A stretch of 64,000 bases of DNA from Streptomyces bathyalis (GCF_015910445.1 NZ_CP048882.1:248001-312000); one strand, 5' to 3'; positions 25,942-34,234 are shown, counted from the stretch's first letter. A program made the numbers and translations. The notes: generated from the letters alone by a model not told the origin.

Positions 25942-26907
25942 TCACGGCACGCCGTTTTCCTCCTGCACCTCTCGCCAGACTCGGGCGTCGCACTTCGCGA
26001 TGAAGCGCCGGAACTCCCAGTAGGAGACCTGGCGCAGCGGAGACCGTTCGAGCCAACTGTCGTGCTCCGCCTTGGCGTCCCATGAGGCGGTCGGTATGCG
26101 GGCGTAGTTGTGGTGTTCGCTCTTGTCCACGCTGGTGATCTTCAGTACCTCGGCGTGGCGGTCGAGCGTGCGCACGACGAGACATGGGCGGTCCTTCGCC
26201 CCCGCGTCGTCATCGAACGGGACCGTCGCGAACCAGATGTCGCCGGGTGCGGGCGGCGTACGGCCGTCGAACAGATGGCGGGGCGGTGCCTGCGAGGCCG
26301 TACGGCCTGGGCGGGGAGGAGTGAACCTGCCCCGCGGACGTGCCGGGCCCGGCGCAGTCCTCCCGCGCGGCGGCGAAGCGGTGGACCGCGACGGGCCGGG
26401 AGTGGACGGAGGCGACTTGGGTGACGGCTTCTTGCGCGTGGGTCGCCCCCGCCGCGGTGGGGGCGACGACTGGGACGGGTCGGGCGCGGGCGGCGGCGGC
26501 AGAGTGCGGACCCAGCCGGTCACCCGTACTGCGGTGATCAGGCTCGACGCCCCGGCCCCGACGAGTGACGCGTCGATGAGGCCGTCTCCTGTCAATGCCG
26601 CCAGGAGTGCGACGCCCAGGCATTCGGCCGCCATCATGCCGGCCTGCGCACGAGCCCGGGCGCCGGTCACGGGACCATCGCCGCCGACGAAGGCGCGCAC
26701 CCGGGCGACCAGCGCGGCGACCATCAGGAATGCGATCACCGTCGGAATCTCGGAGAGGGACAGGGAATCTGCGCTCTCGAATCCCTCACGTATGCCGAAG
26801 GTGTACAGAACCATCGCGGTCAGGGTCGCGAGCGGGAGGTACGAGACGGCAAGGCCGATCGCGAGGGCCGCGTACCCTCTTCGGCGGTGCGGGAGCAGCT
26901 CTCGCAA
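25942..26907 (-). CDS. Membrane-anchored PemK/MazF-like protein
   Basis: 321 residues in three parts. The first 135 or so contain three to four hydrophobic segments (AALAIGLAVSYLPLATLTAM, IPTVIAFLMVAALVARV, AECLGVALLAALTG). A Pro/Arg/Ser-rich linker covers about 137-215. The C-terminal 100 residues look like the PemK/MazF SH3-like fold: PGDIWFATVPFDDDAGAKDR then PCLVVRTL, TSVDKSEHHNYARIP and LRQVSYWEFRRF. Ordinary MazF toxins are soluble, about 110 residues and paired with an antitoxin. No antitoxin-sized gene is adjacent, so this may be a membrane-tethered RNA-processing or binding module rather than a classical toxin. Confidence 0.75.
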   Translation of the reverse strand: MRELLPHRRRGYAALAIGLAVSYLPLATLTAMVLYTFGIREGFESADSLSLSEIPTVIAFLMVAALVARVRAFVGGDGPVTGARARAQAGMMAAECLGVALLAALTGDGLIDASLVGAGASSLITAVRVTGWVRTLPPPPAPDPSQSSPPPRRGRPTRKKPSPKSPPSTPGPSRSTASPPRGRTAPGPARPRGRFTPPRPGRTASQAPPRHLFDGRTPPAPGDIWFATVPFDDDAGAKDRPCLVVRTLDRHAEVLKITSVDKSEHHNYARIPTASWDAKAEHDSWLERSPLRQVSYWEFRRFIAKCDARVWREVQEENGVP

Positions 26908-27481
26908 CGGCCACCTCCAGTGGCGCGGGTCCGGGTCGCGGATTCCCTTTGACCGGCCAAAGTCCGGCGCTATGACCTCAGTTCACGCCGTGCCCGTCCC
27001 AGCGGAGTATACGGAGGCTGCCAGGCCGCCGGAACGGGACCGACGCCCCCCCACGTACAGACGCTGGTTGTGACGGCGGCCGCACCCCCGCAGCGTCTCC
27101 CCGCACTGGTCAGCTCGTAGGCAACGCGGGTACCGCCAGGCGTGCAGCAGAAGAGAGGTGAGGGTGACCATGATCCCCTGCGAGGGGTAGCAACGTGAGG
27201 TAGAGCAGGTGGCGCAGCTGGTCCCGCATGGTCCTCAATCGCCCTGCGAGGTGGGCACGTTCACAACGCCCGCACTTCTCGGCGACGGCCGCGAGGCAGC
27301 GGCCGAGACAAGCGGCGGAACATAGCCGCGGTTCCCCGGTTAGCTAAACCGGGGAACCGCCGCATCATGGAGGTCCACCGCCACCCACTGTCCGCACGTC
27401 GAAAGGCCGCCTATACCCCCACAGCCCACAACTCCTCGCGCAAGCGCGCGATTTCCCTTGAGCACGAGTTCTGCCCACGGG
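26908..27481. other. Intergenic region with a hairpin and a seventh TCCGTATAC site
   Basis: About 570 bases. A TCCGTATACT match (minus strand) lies at 27,007-27,015 and a strong hairpin at 27,328. I see no convincing gene. Confidence 0.5.
27328..27360. terminator. Strong hairpin, likely terminator
   Basis: GCGGTTCCCCGGTT, loop AGCTA, AACCGGGGAACCGC: a perfect 14-bp stem, about 120 bases after the stop of the DUF5655 gene. No U-tract follows, as is common in Streptomyces. Confidence 0.7.
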
Positions 27482-27769
27482 CTACGACACGTCGTAGCTC
27501 AGGCGGAACAGATCGCCGGCGCGCTCCAGGTCCCGCTCCGTACGCAGCGCAACCTCAAGATTGCCCGTGCCATGGTGACCTCGCCCGGTCACATCCCGGG
27601 TGAAGTCCGGGACGAGATCGACCTTCTTCGGGTTGGCCTTGAGGTAGACGAGCAGCTTGGTCTCCTGCGGAGGGCAGACGCACGCGAAGTGCTGCGTTCT
27701 GCGGTAGGCCCGGTAGGTCTGGTTCTCGATCCGCTTCACGTCGTCGCCCAGGCCGGCCAGGACCCTCAT
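27482..27769 (-). CDS. DUF5655-like small protein
   Basis: 95 residues beginning MRVLAGLGDDVKRIENQTYR. It then has LLVYLKANPKKVDLVPDFTR and RGHHGTGNLEVALRTERDLE, matching the DUF5655 domain found at the C-terminus of predicted transport or nuclease-associated proteins. The domain is essentially complete although the protein is only one domain long. The ATG at 27,769 overlaps the YaaC-like stop by four bases, so the two are translated together. Function is unknown; the restriction or nuclease context of some relatives is only a hint. Confidence 0.7.
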   Translation of the reverse strand: MRVLAGLGDDVKRIENQTYRAYRRTQHFACVCPPQETKLLVYLKANPKKVDLVPDFTRDVTGRGHHGTGNLEVALRTERDLERAGDLFRLSYDVS

Positions 27770-28794
27770 GTACTCACCTCGGTAATGGTGTCCGCGATCA
27801 GGACGGGCAGATGGATGATGGCGCGTTCCAGGAGACGTTCGATCGAGACGGCGTGCTGGCTGCTGTCGACGCTGATGTTGGTCACCCAGCTCGCGGGTTC
27901 GTAGCGGGCGAGCATCGACAGGGCGTACAGGGTGGCCCACCAGGCCATCAGCGGGTGCAGTTCGCTGGACATCGGGGTGAGGACGGGCAGGAAGTACCTC
28001 TGGCCCGCGTAGGGGCGTGTCATGGTCAGCAGATACTCGAGGCGTTCGGCTGAGGTTGCCGAGCCCTGGGGCATCTCCCAGTTGACCACCAGTTCGCCAC
28101 CGCCGTGGTCATAGCGGGTGTATTCGGGTGTCGCCTCGGATCCGAGGCTGAGGGCACAGGTAGTTTCGTAGCTCTCGTGCCGAGCGACGGCGGGGTACGA
28201 GGTGAGGAAGTCGGCCAGCGCGTCGCGGGTACCGGCGTCGATGACCCGGTCGGGGATGTCGCACACGGGGATGCTCAGCAAAGGGTGGTCCTGGTAGTGG
28301 ATGCTGCTGGCGGCCGCGAAGAGCGGGGTGGGCCGCTCTCGCCCTGTGAGCGGGTAACCGAGGTTCAGCGGCAGCAAGTCCCACACGTCTTCCAGGCGCA
28401 CCGCGTCCTTCTCCCACACCGGTGAGACGAGCACCTCGCTCACCCGAACGAAGCTGCCGTGGGTGCCGGGCGGGTCGGTGCGGATCTCGATGTCGGGGAA
28501 GTGCTTGTCGAACCCCGAGGCCTTAATCCCGTGGGTGATGAGCCGCCAGTCCTCGCCCTTGAGTGCCACCGCGGCGGCCGCGATGGCCCGGCCGGCCTGG
28601 CTGAGGCCGTAGAAGACCTGCAGAGGACGCGTCGCGGGACCCACGACAGATGCAGCTCGGAACATCTGCTCGGTCTGTTCCAAGGCCGCCGAGTAGGTCT
28701 TGCGGCGGGCGCCGGTTCCGGCCTTACCCGGTGGCTTCCAGCGGCTGGCCCGTAGCCGCTCCCACGCCTCATCAGCGTCCACATCGATGTACAT
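27766..28794 (-). CDS. YaaC-like protein
   Basis: 342 residues. Features that suggest the YaaC family are WERLRASRWKPPGKAG near the start, AALEQTEQMFRAASVVGPAT, RPLQVFYGLSQAGRAIAAAA, LKGEDWRLITHGI, and the late LMAWWATLYALSMLARYEPA followed by WVTNISVDSS. The biochemical role of YaaC proteins is unknown. In actinomycetes they appear in variable, defence-rich regions, as here. The gene is the first of a two-gene unit with DUF5655, and it ends inside the DUF5655 start. Confidence 0.72.
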   Translation of the reverse strand: MYIDVDADEAWERLRASRWKPPGKAGTGARRKTYSAALEQTEQMFRAASVVGPATRPLQVFYGLSQAGRAIAAAAVALKGEDWRLITHGIKASGFDKHFPDIEIRTDPPGTHGSFVRVSEVLVSPVWEKDAVRLEDVWDLLPLNLGYPLTGRERPTPLFAAASSIHYQDHPLLSIPVCDIPDRVIDAGTRDALADFLTSYPAVARHESYETTCALSLGSEATPEYTRYDHGGGELVVNWEMPQGSATSAERLEYLLTMTRPYAGQRYFLPVLTPMSSELHPLMAWWATLYALSMLARYEPASWVTNISVDSSQHAVSIERLLERAIIHLPVLIADTITEVST

Positions 28795-29086
28795 GGCCCG
28801 AGACGCTACCCGTCGTCAGACAGTCCCCGCGGAGATTCCTCCCTCGCGTAGGCGGTGGTTGTCACCCAGACCGACGTGGATTCCTGCCTGGAAAAGTGCC
28901 CGGCTCGGCGCAGCCGGACGAGGAGAGCAATCGAGGACTAGACGTGACGTCAACGACATTTGTCGGGCAACGGCGTTGGCAGACACGTCCAAGGCCGCGG
29001 CCACGCAGCCCGAACGCAGCCGCCGCGTACATGCGGGCTAGTGTCGCCATGGCCCCCGTTGCCTCACCGACTTGACCGAGGCCACC
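28795..29086. other. No recognisable gene
   Basis: Short gap between the YaaC-like start and the deaminase remnant. The open frames on both strands lack family signatures. Confidence 0.5.
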
Positions 29087-29520
29087 ATGGACACCTCCGC
29101 CTTTGCGACCTCCTTCGGCGCCCGGGCTACCCGACTGGGTGTCGGCCGAACTCGCCGACGTTCCGGGCGTCCTGCCCACCGACGAGGACCGGATCCGACT
29201 CGTCAACCGGCTCGCCAGGACGAGGTTGACCCCGGTGGAGACCACCTTGCCGGTCATCCGGGCTCTCCTCGACCCACGCGGAGGTCGTTGCCCTCCCCCT
29301 CGCCCAGACCCGACTCGGGGCCTGGGACCTCGGCACCGAGGGCGGCCCCCGGACCTCGAACTCGTCGTCAACTGGCGGACGTGCGTGATGTGTTACGGCG
29401 CAGCGATGTGGTCCGGCGTGCGACGCCTGCACATAGCCGGGGACTGACCCGAGCTCGAAGAACTCACCGGATTCGACGAAGGCCCGATGCGCGAGGACTG
29501 GGCCGGACAGTTCAGCGACC
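29087..29520 (+). pseudogene. Nucleoside/tRNA-type deaminase remnant with internal micro-inversion
   Basis: The plus strand still reads LPDWVSAELADVPGVLPTDE and DRIRLVNRLA up to 29,216. The zinc-ligand segment THAEVVALPLAQTRLGAWDL resumes at 29,272 in another frame. PDLELVVNWRTCVMCYGAAM and WSGVRRLHIAGD follow in the first frame. After a stop comes PELEELTGFDEGPMREDWAG. HAE and TCVMC are the catalytic zinc motifs of cytidine/guanine-type deaminases. The expected segment between them (xVVSxGVNLVLAS) is on the minus strand at 29,257-29,210. The gene is therefore broken by an inversion, frameshifts and a nonsense codon, and its 3' end abuts the KAP fragment. Confidence 0.7.
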
Positions 29521-30096
29521 GCGGCAGCGATCGAGGTCGTCGACCAGGACGACCACGCGCTCGACGTTCGGTATCAGCGCGAGCAGTTCCTTGTAGGCAT
29601 CGTTGAAGCTCGCCATCGAGTCCGGCCCGCCCGGGTCCTTGGGCTGGAAGATGTCAGCTATCTGCTGCGGGTCGACCTGGAAGGTCAGCGCTCCCTTGGC
29701 GATGGCAACCGCAGCGCGGCTCCAACTGATGCGTCCCAGCAACTCCTTCGCCTTCTCGGCGACCTTGGCCTTGAGGCCTGGATCGGGGATCTGACTCTCG
29801 ATGCCGTGCAGAATCTCAGAGATCAGCGTGCCCTTGACGTCCACCTGGTCGTCGTAGGCTCACGGGTTGGTTGAGACGACGAAGCAGGTGTCATCGTCCT
29901 TGAACTCTGTCTCGATCAACTTCAAGATCGTGGACTTCCCGCCGCCCCATGGGCTCTGCACTGACAGCGTCAGCGGGTGGATGTTGCGTTCGCGGACTGC
30001 GGCGACGATCGGCTCGACCACGGCGTCGAACCCGAGGAGGTCCAACGTGCTGGGGTTGTCGTCCCAGAGCCGGATCGGCGGAGGTTTCGCGGCCAT
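29520..30096 (-). pseudogene. KAP-family P-loop NTPase, nonsense-mutated and truncated
   Basis: One reading frame, interrupted by a single TGA at about 29,860. Before it: IRLWDDNPSTLDLLGFDAVV and the Walker A SVQSPWGGGKSTILKLIETE. After it: AYDDQVDVKGTLISEILHGI and Walker B RVVVLVDDLDRC. KAP NTPases have NPWxYDDQ at the break, so TGG to TGA is the simplest explanation. The frame ends right after DDLDRC, where it meets the deaminase remnant, so the C-terminal half is lost. KAP ATPases often act in phage defence or membrane-associated signalling. The Met at 30,096 is chosen as start; the frame extends to 30,144. Confidence 0.78.
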
Positions 30097-30231
30097 TGCC
30101 TGCCTTGCTCTCTGGCGATGGCTCGGCTGCGCGAACTCGCCCAATGTCAGAGGTTCATGTCACTCATCAGTATCTCGAGCGAGTTGCCGCGAACGCGGGA
30201 GAACACGACCACTCGCGATGAGCCGGCAGGT

Positions 30232-30391
30232 GCACCCACTACGATCCGGTCTGGAACTTCCAGGCGATCGCGTCGATCACCTCGCGGTGGTCCCGCCAGC
30301 GGCCACCACGCTTCGGCGTCCGGTCCGGAAGCAACGGCTCAATCCGCCCCCACCGCACGTCGGTTAACGGCACGCCCAGACCAATGATCTA
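30232..30391 (-). pseudogene. IS5-family transposase 5' fragment (second type)
   Basis: The minus strand from GTG reads VPLTDVRWGRIEPLLPDRTP, KRGGRWRDHREVIDAIAWKF and QTGS, then a TAG where Gln is expected before WVHLP. This is the N-terminal part of a DUF4096-type IS5 transposase. It diverges soon after WVHLPAH. It is unlike the fragments at 1,075 and 25,409, so at least three different IS5-group elements have left traces. Confidence 0.75.
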
Positions 30392-30749
30392 TGATCCGAA
30401 CGAAACGGCCTAGGTCTCGTCGGCGTAGCGCTTCCCTGACCGCCCATGTAGAAGACGCCCAACGCGCATCACCCCGACCGATCCCGACGACAACGTCGCC
30501 ATATTGCCCACAATGGCGCTACAAAAAGGACAGATGCGATCTACTGGACGAGTCAGTCCACAATGCCAAGGCCTCAAGTGACAAGCGTCACAACCGATTT
30601 GAGCGAAAATGGGCACCACTCGAAACCTTTCCCGGCACTGCCGGAGCCGACGCGTCACACGCACACGGTTGGAGCTCCCGCGTAGGTGACGACTACGGGA
30701 CCTCGGCCAAAGCCCCTGCAGTCATCACTTCTCTCGCCGTTCAGCTTGG

Positions 30750-30790
30750 TACCCATCTCTCGGGCTTAGGTTGGCGCCGCTGATCGCCAG
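30750..30790. repeat. Dispersed repeat, copy 1
   Basis: Core ACCCATCTCTCGGG with TTAGGTTGGCGCC after it. On the minus strand it encodes SGANLSPRDG. Related copies are at 46,000, 59,560 and 63,925. This copy diverges after GGCGCC. Confidence 0.6.
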
Positions 30791-30876
30791 CAGATGCGTC
30801 ATGTCCGCGGTGGAGCCAGGAGGTGCCTCCCACGAACGCCGGGGCAGCAGCTTCAAGTCCCCTCGCGACACCGGCT

Positions 30877-31043
30877 GATGTGGGGCTTTCTCTCTGTCGC
30901 CATGTCTCGTGACCAATCCCGTAACCAACGGGGACGATGTTACTCAGCCCGGACCGGGAGGCGTGATCCGACTGGCGCTGGAAGCAGCCAGTCGCGACCA
31001 CCGACGCGATGTGGCCTGGACGTTCATTCTCCACGTCACGTGT
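30877..31043. repeat. Dispersed about 170-base repeat, copy A
   Basis: Runs in parallel with 60,012-60,195: GGGGCTTTCTCTCTGT, GTCTCGTGACCAATC, CTCAGCCCGGACCGGGAGG, CGTGATCCGACTGGCGCTGG, then, after a gap of about 20 bases relative to copy B, GATGTGGCCTGGACGTTCA. In copy B this is the 3' end of a glycosyltransferase frame; here it stands alone. Confidence 0.75.
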
Positions 31044-31411
31044 TCGTGGACGACAATCAGCTCAACCTGCCACCGGCTGGCGCGATGGGCATGACGACAG
31101 TACACGCGACCGACCAAGCCGACACTGTGCGGCGTCTGCCTGCAGCCATCGATGTGCCCGCAACTCCGACGACCCTGAACTGAGTTGCTTGGGGCACGGA
31201 CCTTCACGGCTGTCAGCGTAGAGTGAAATCGCCTTCCCGTGACGTTCACCAACCCGCCGCCACTGCTGACCGCTGCCGTCCAAAGGCAACCGGCAATTCG
31301 GGGCCTCTCCATGGCAGTTGAAGGACACGGAGCGCTTTCCGGCCCGGCGGTTGCCGCACGTACCGCGCGCGGGTGGGCCCGGCCGGTTCGCACCCTCGTC
31401 CGGTCGCCGGG

Positions 31412-32068
31412 TCAGGTGGCCGGGCGGCGCTCCTCGCCGCTCGCCTGCCGGAGCGCGTCGGTGTGACGGGTGAGGGCGTCGACTTGAGCGGCCAGGTCGT
31501 CATGGCTGCCGGTGAGGTGACGACGGGCGCTGTTCAGGGGCCCGAGGAGGGCGGCGGGATCGCTGCTGCCGAGAGCCTGCGCAAGGGGCGCCCGGGCCTC
31601 GGCGGGTAGGTCGGCGAGGGCGGTGACCTGCCCGGCGAGCTGGCGGAGGTCGGCGGCGTTGCCGCGGGCCCACGTGCTGACGCTGCGGTCGGCCGCGCGG
31701 CGGTCGCGGACGGCTCGGATGCGCTCCTCACCGTTGGCCCCGGGAGCACCGGGACGCAGCCGCAGATAGCGGCGTTCGGCGGCCTGCCGGCTTGCGACGC
31801 CGAGCGGATGGGCGAGGTCGGCCCAACTGGCGCCGGCCTCGCGGGCGGTTTCGATCAGCCCGGGCTCCCACCCGGCGAGCTGGTCGCGCAGTTCGCGCAG
31901 AAGCAGAAGGGCGGCCAGAGCCTGCTCGGACCTGGTTTCAGGGCCGGGCGTCTCCGCGCGCCGCCGGGTCTGCGCGCTGCGGACGGCTTCCTCGATGGTC
32001 TCCAGCGCCGCTGTGGCGGCGAGGAAGGAGGCGGGCGAGGAAGCGGATCCCTGATCGTCTGCGGTCAT
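31412..32068 (-). CDS. rheA: RheA-like heat-shock repressor (HSP18 regulator)
   Basis: 218 residues. The central part has ALAALLLLRELRDQLAGWEP followed by a helix-turn-helix-like segment ASWADLAHPLGVASRQAAER and RYLRLR. RheA of Streptomyces albus is a similarly sized protein divergent from hsp18, and the known RheA operator type (TGTCATC-N5-GATGACA) is present between the two genes. The ATG at 32,068 is chosen because GGAAGG lies 7 bases upstream. It would repress hsp18 and be inactivated by heat. A longer homolog with the same helix is at 51,396. Confidence 0.75.
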   Translation of the reverse strand: MTADDQGSASSPASFLAATAALETIEEAVRSAQTRRRAETPGPETRSEQALAALLLLRELRDQLAGWEPGLIETAREAGASWADLAHPLGVASRQAAERRYLRLRPGAPGANGEERIRAVRDRRAADRSVSTWARGNAADLRQLAGQVTALADLPAEARAPLAQALGSSDPAALLGPLNSARRHLTGSHDDLAAQVDALTRHTDALRQASGEERRPAT

Positions 32069-32113
32069 GCGATCACCTTCCACCATCGTCAACCGTCAGA
32101 TGACGAGCTTGCT

Positions 32114-32132
32114 TGTCATCGTCTCGTTGACA
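32114..32132. promoter_or_regulatory. RheA-type operator overlapping the hsp18 promoter
   Basis: TGTCATC-GTCTC-GTTGACA matches the RheA inverted repeat TGTCATC-N5-GATGACA except at one base. The right arm contains TTGACA, a -35 hexamer for hsp18. A further GATGAC lies just upstream at 32,099. Confidence 0.75.
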
Positions 32133-32196
32133 TGCTACAAGAGAGACAGGTACCAGCGCATGGGCATGGACTACCTGAATTGGAGGTGTTTTCACG

Positions 32197-32634
32197 ATGC
32201 TGATGCGCACCGATCCCTTCCGTGAACTCGACCGGCTCACCCAGCAGTTCTTCGGCAACACATCCGGCACCTGGTCGCGCCCCGCGTCGATGCCGATGGA
32301 CGCCTACCGTGAGGGCGACGAGTACGTCATCGCTCTCGACCTCCCCGGCGTCGACCCGGATGCCATCGACATCAACGTCGAGCGGAACATGCTGACGGTC
32401 CAGGCCGAACGCCGGCCGCTCAGCAAGACCGACGAGACCAAGGTGGAACTCTCGGAGCGGCCGCTGGGTGTCTTCTCGCGCCAGCTTGTGCTGGCCGACA
32501 CGCTGGACACCGAGCACATCAGCGCCGACTACGACGCAGGGGTTCTCACGGTGAGAGTCCCGATCATCGAGCGTGCCAAGCCGCGCAAGATCGCCATCGG
32601 CGCGACCCCGGGGCGCAAGGAGATCCGGGCCTGA
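32197..32634 (+). CDS. hsp18: Small heat-shock protein Hsp18 (Hsp20/alpha-crystallin)
   Basis: 145 residues, normal for Hsp20. The N-terminal arm [19 protein letters not shown] precedes the alpha-crystallin domain: [60 protein letters not shown], and the conserved [20 protein letters not shown]. It is an ATP-independent holdase for unfolding proteins. GGAGG lies upstream of ATG 32,197. Divergent from the RheA-like repressor and followed by two DUF2267 genes in the same direction, which are probably co-induced. Confidence 0.93.
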   Translation: MLMRTDPFRELDRLTQQFFGNTSGTWSRPASMPMDAYREGDEYVIALDLPGVDPDAIDINVERNMLTVQAERRPLSKTDETKVELSERPLGVFSRQLVLADTLDTEHISADYDAGVLTVRVPIIERAKPRKIAIGATPGRKEIRA

Positions 32635-32757
32635 GGCACAGCCTCACCGGCAGCGGCGCAGGGCGGACTGCTCTCTCCCCCCAACTCCCGTCCTCCGCCG
32701 CTGCCGTCCTCCGCTCACGAACTGAAAAACGGAGGCCGAAACGGGAAGGGGGCAATC

Positions 32758-33186
32758 ATGGTGGCCATGCGGTGGGAGGCGTTCCTCGACCAGGTGCAGG
32801 AACGCGGTGAGTACCCGACCAGTGCGGACGCCGACCGGGCGGCACGCACCGTACTCGCCCTGCTCGGGGCGCACTTGGTCGGCGACGTACGGGCCGAGCT
32901 GGCCGCCCGGCTCCCGGAGACCTTCGCGCTGATCCTGCTCAATCCCCTCCAGGCGGCCGAACCGCTCTCCGCCGAACGGTTCGTGCGCGCCACCGCGGCG
33001 TGGATCGAGGGAGCAACCGAGCAGACGGCAGCCTGGGACGTGGGCGCCGTACTCAGCGTGGCCGCCGACGCCGCAGGCGAGGATCTGACCCGCCGCGTCC
33101 TGCTCCAGCTGCCCCCTGGCTACGACCTGCTCTTCGGCCGCCCCCAGGACACCACGTCCCACGAACACAGTCCGCAGAACCGGTGA
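32758..33186 (+). CDS. DUF2267 protein (1)
   Basis: 142 residues. Two helical DUF2267 halves: AFLDQVQERGEYPTSADADR with AARTVLALLGAHL, and VRAELAARLPETFALILLNP, then the second half with LTRRVLLQLPPGYDLLFG. DUF2267 proteins are small stress-associated proteins of unknown biochemical role, frequent in Streptomyces stress loci. It starts after an AAGGGGGC ribosome site and lies 124 bases behind hsp18. Confidence 0.85.
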   Translation: MVAMRWEAFLDQVQERGEYPTSADADRAARTVLALLGAHLVGDVRAELAARLPETFALILLNPLQAAEPLSAERFVRATAAWIEGATEQTAAWDVGAVLSVAADAAGEDLTRRVLLQLPPGYDLLFGRPQDTTSHEHSPQNR

Positions 33187-33243
33187 GCTCACCGGCCCAC
33201 TGACACCAGCCGATCCCACAACCAGAAAGGTGCAGCACAACCC

Positions 33244-33684
33244 ATGCCGCCCACATCGGGACACTCGACGACCGCCGTCACGCCGGCCATGTCGTACGCG
33301 CAGATGCTGGAGCGCGTGCGCTACGACGGCGCCTACCCCACCCGGGAGCGGGCGGAGGAAACGCTCCGCGCCGTCCTGGCCGCACTGGGACGCCGACTCA
33401 CCGGAGAGGAAAGGGCGGAGCTCGCCGCCCGCCTGCCCCATGAGGCTGCCGCAGTGCTCACCTCCCGGGCACCCGAATCCGACCAGCTGACAGGGTGGGC
33501 GTTCGTCAAAGATCTGGCGGTGCGCACCGGCGGCACCCTTGCCACCACCCGCTGGGATGTCGGTTCCGTACTGGGCGTCGTGGGCCAACTGGCGGGCCCG
33601 GAGCTACTCGACCGCGTACTCGCCCGGCTTCCCTCCGGTTACGCGATCCTCTTCGGCCGCGCCGAACTCATTCAGGCAGCCTGA
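33244..33684 (+). CDS. DUF2267 protein (2)
   Basis: 146 residues, paralog of the preceding gene: MLERVRYDGAYPTRERAEET, LTGEERAELAARLPHEAAAV and LLDRVLARLPSGYAILFGRA. The two share the ARLP and L-LP-GY-LFGR patterns. AGAAAGG lies upstream. The repeat array that starts 39 bases after its stop probably lies in the 3' untranslated region of this hsp18 group. Confidence 0.85.
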   Translation: MPPTSGHSTTAVTPAMSYAQMLERVRYDGAYPTRERAEETLRAVLAALGRRLTGEERAELAARLPHEAAAVLTSRAPESDQLTGWAFVKDLAVRTGGTLATTRWDVGSVLGVVGQLAGPELLDRVLARLPSGYAILFGRAELIQAA

Positions 33685-33722
33685 GCAGAAGTCCACGACG
33701 CTTCCGGGGATCCGGCGGCTCC

Positions 33723-33827
33723 CTGTCGTCCGCTGCCCCGACCGGCCCCACGCCGAGCTGTCGTCCGCTGCCCCGACCGGCCCCACGCCGAGCTGTCGTC
33801 CGCTGCCCCGACGGGCCGCACGCCGAG
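33723..33827. repeat. Three tandem copies of a 35-base unit
   Basis: Unit CTGTCGTCCGCTGCCCCGAC followed by CGGCCCCACGCCGAG, at 33,723, 33,758 and 33,793; copies 1 and 2 are identical and copy 3 has two substitutions. It lies in the gap after the second DUF2267 gene; the length of 35 is not a multiple of three. Confidence 0.9.
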
Positions 33828-33988
33828 GCACACGGTGCGGGGCCCGCGCGCAAGTACAGCTGGCCGTCGGTTTGGGCGAGGCGCCCGGCAAGAACGAGTC
33901 CTACGACCCTCCGGACGGTTATCCACACCCGTAGCTGCTCGGCGTCCTGCCTACCTACCGTTCCCTGAACGGCAACAACGGGGCAGCG

Positions 33989-34234
33989 ATGCACGGTCTG
34001 GTGATGGGAGACCTCGCGACCGAGGTGATGGCCGGACTCTCCGACGACGATGCCCGGGACGAGGTGATGGATCTGGTGGGACCAGTACGGGGCGACCGGC
34101 CCGATGCTTTCCCCGATGTCCGTGACCCCGGCGCCATCGAAGAAGTCCGGGAAGCTTTCGGCCCCTTCTACTGGCTCCACTACCAGCCCCGCGACGGGGC
34201 CATCGAAGTACGCGACGTCGGCTGGCTCCACTGA
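33989..34234 (+). CDS. Small hypothetical acidic protein
   Basis: 81 residues from ATG 33,989: LATEVMAGLSDDDARDEVMD, then IEEVREAFGPFYWLHYQPRD and AIEVRDVGWLH. The aromatic-rich end looks like a real small domain, and the composition is acidic rather than the Arg-rich pattern of shadow frames. No family is recognised and the ribosome site (GGGGCAGCG) is weak. Confidence 0.4.
   Translation: MHGLVMGDLATEVMAGLSDDDARDEVMDLVGPVRGDRPDAFPDVRDPGAIEEVREAFGPFYWLHYQPRDGAIEVRDVGWLH

Larger units (their letters stand above)
30392..31411. other. Gene-poor stretch with two dispersed-repeat copies
   Basis: About 1 kb. It holds a copy of the roughly 45-base dispersed repeat (30,750) and of the roughly 170-base repeat shared with the end of the glycosyltransferase at 60 kb (30,877). 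The rest shows no gene I can support. Confidence 0.55.
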
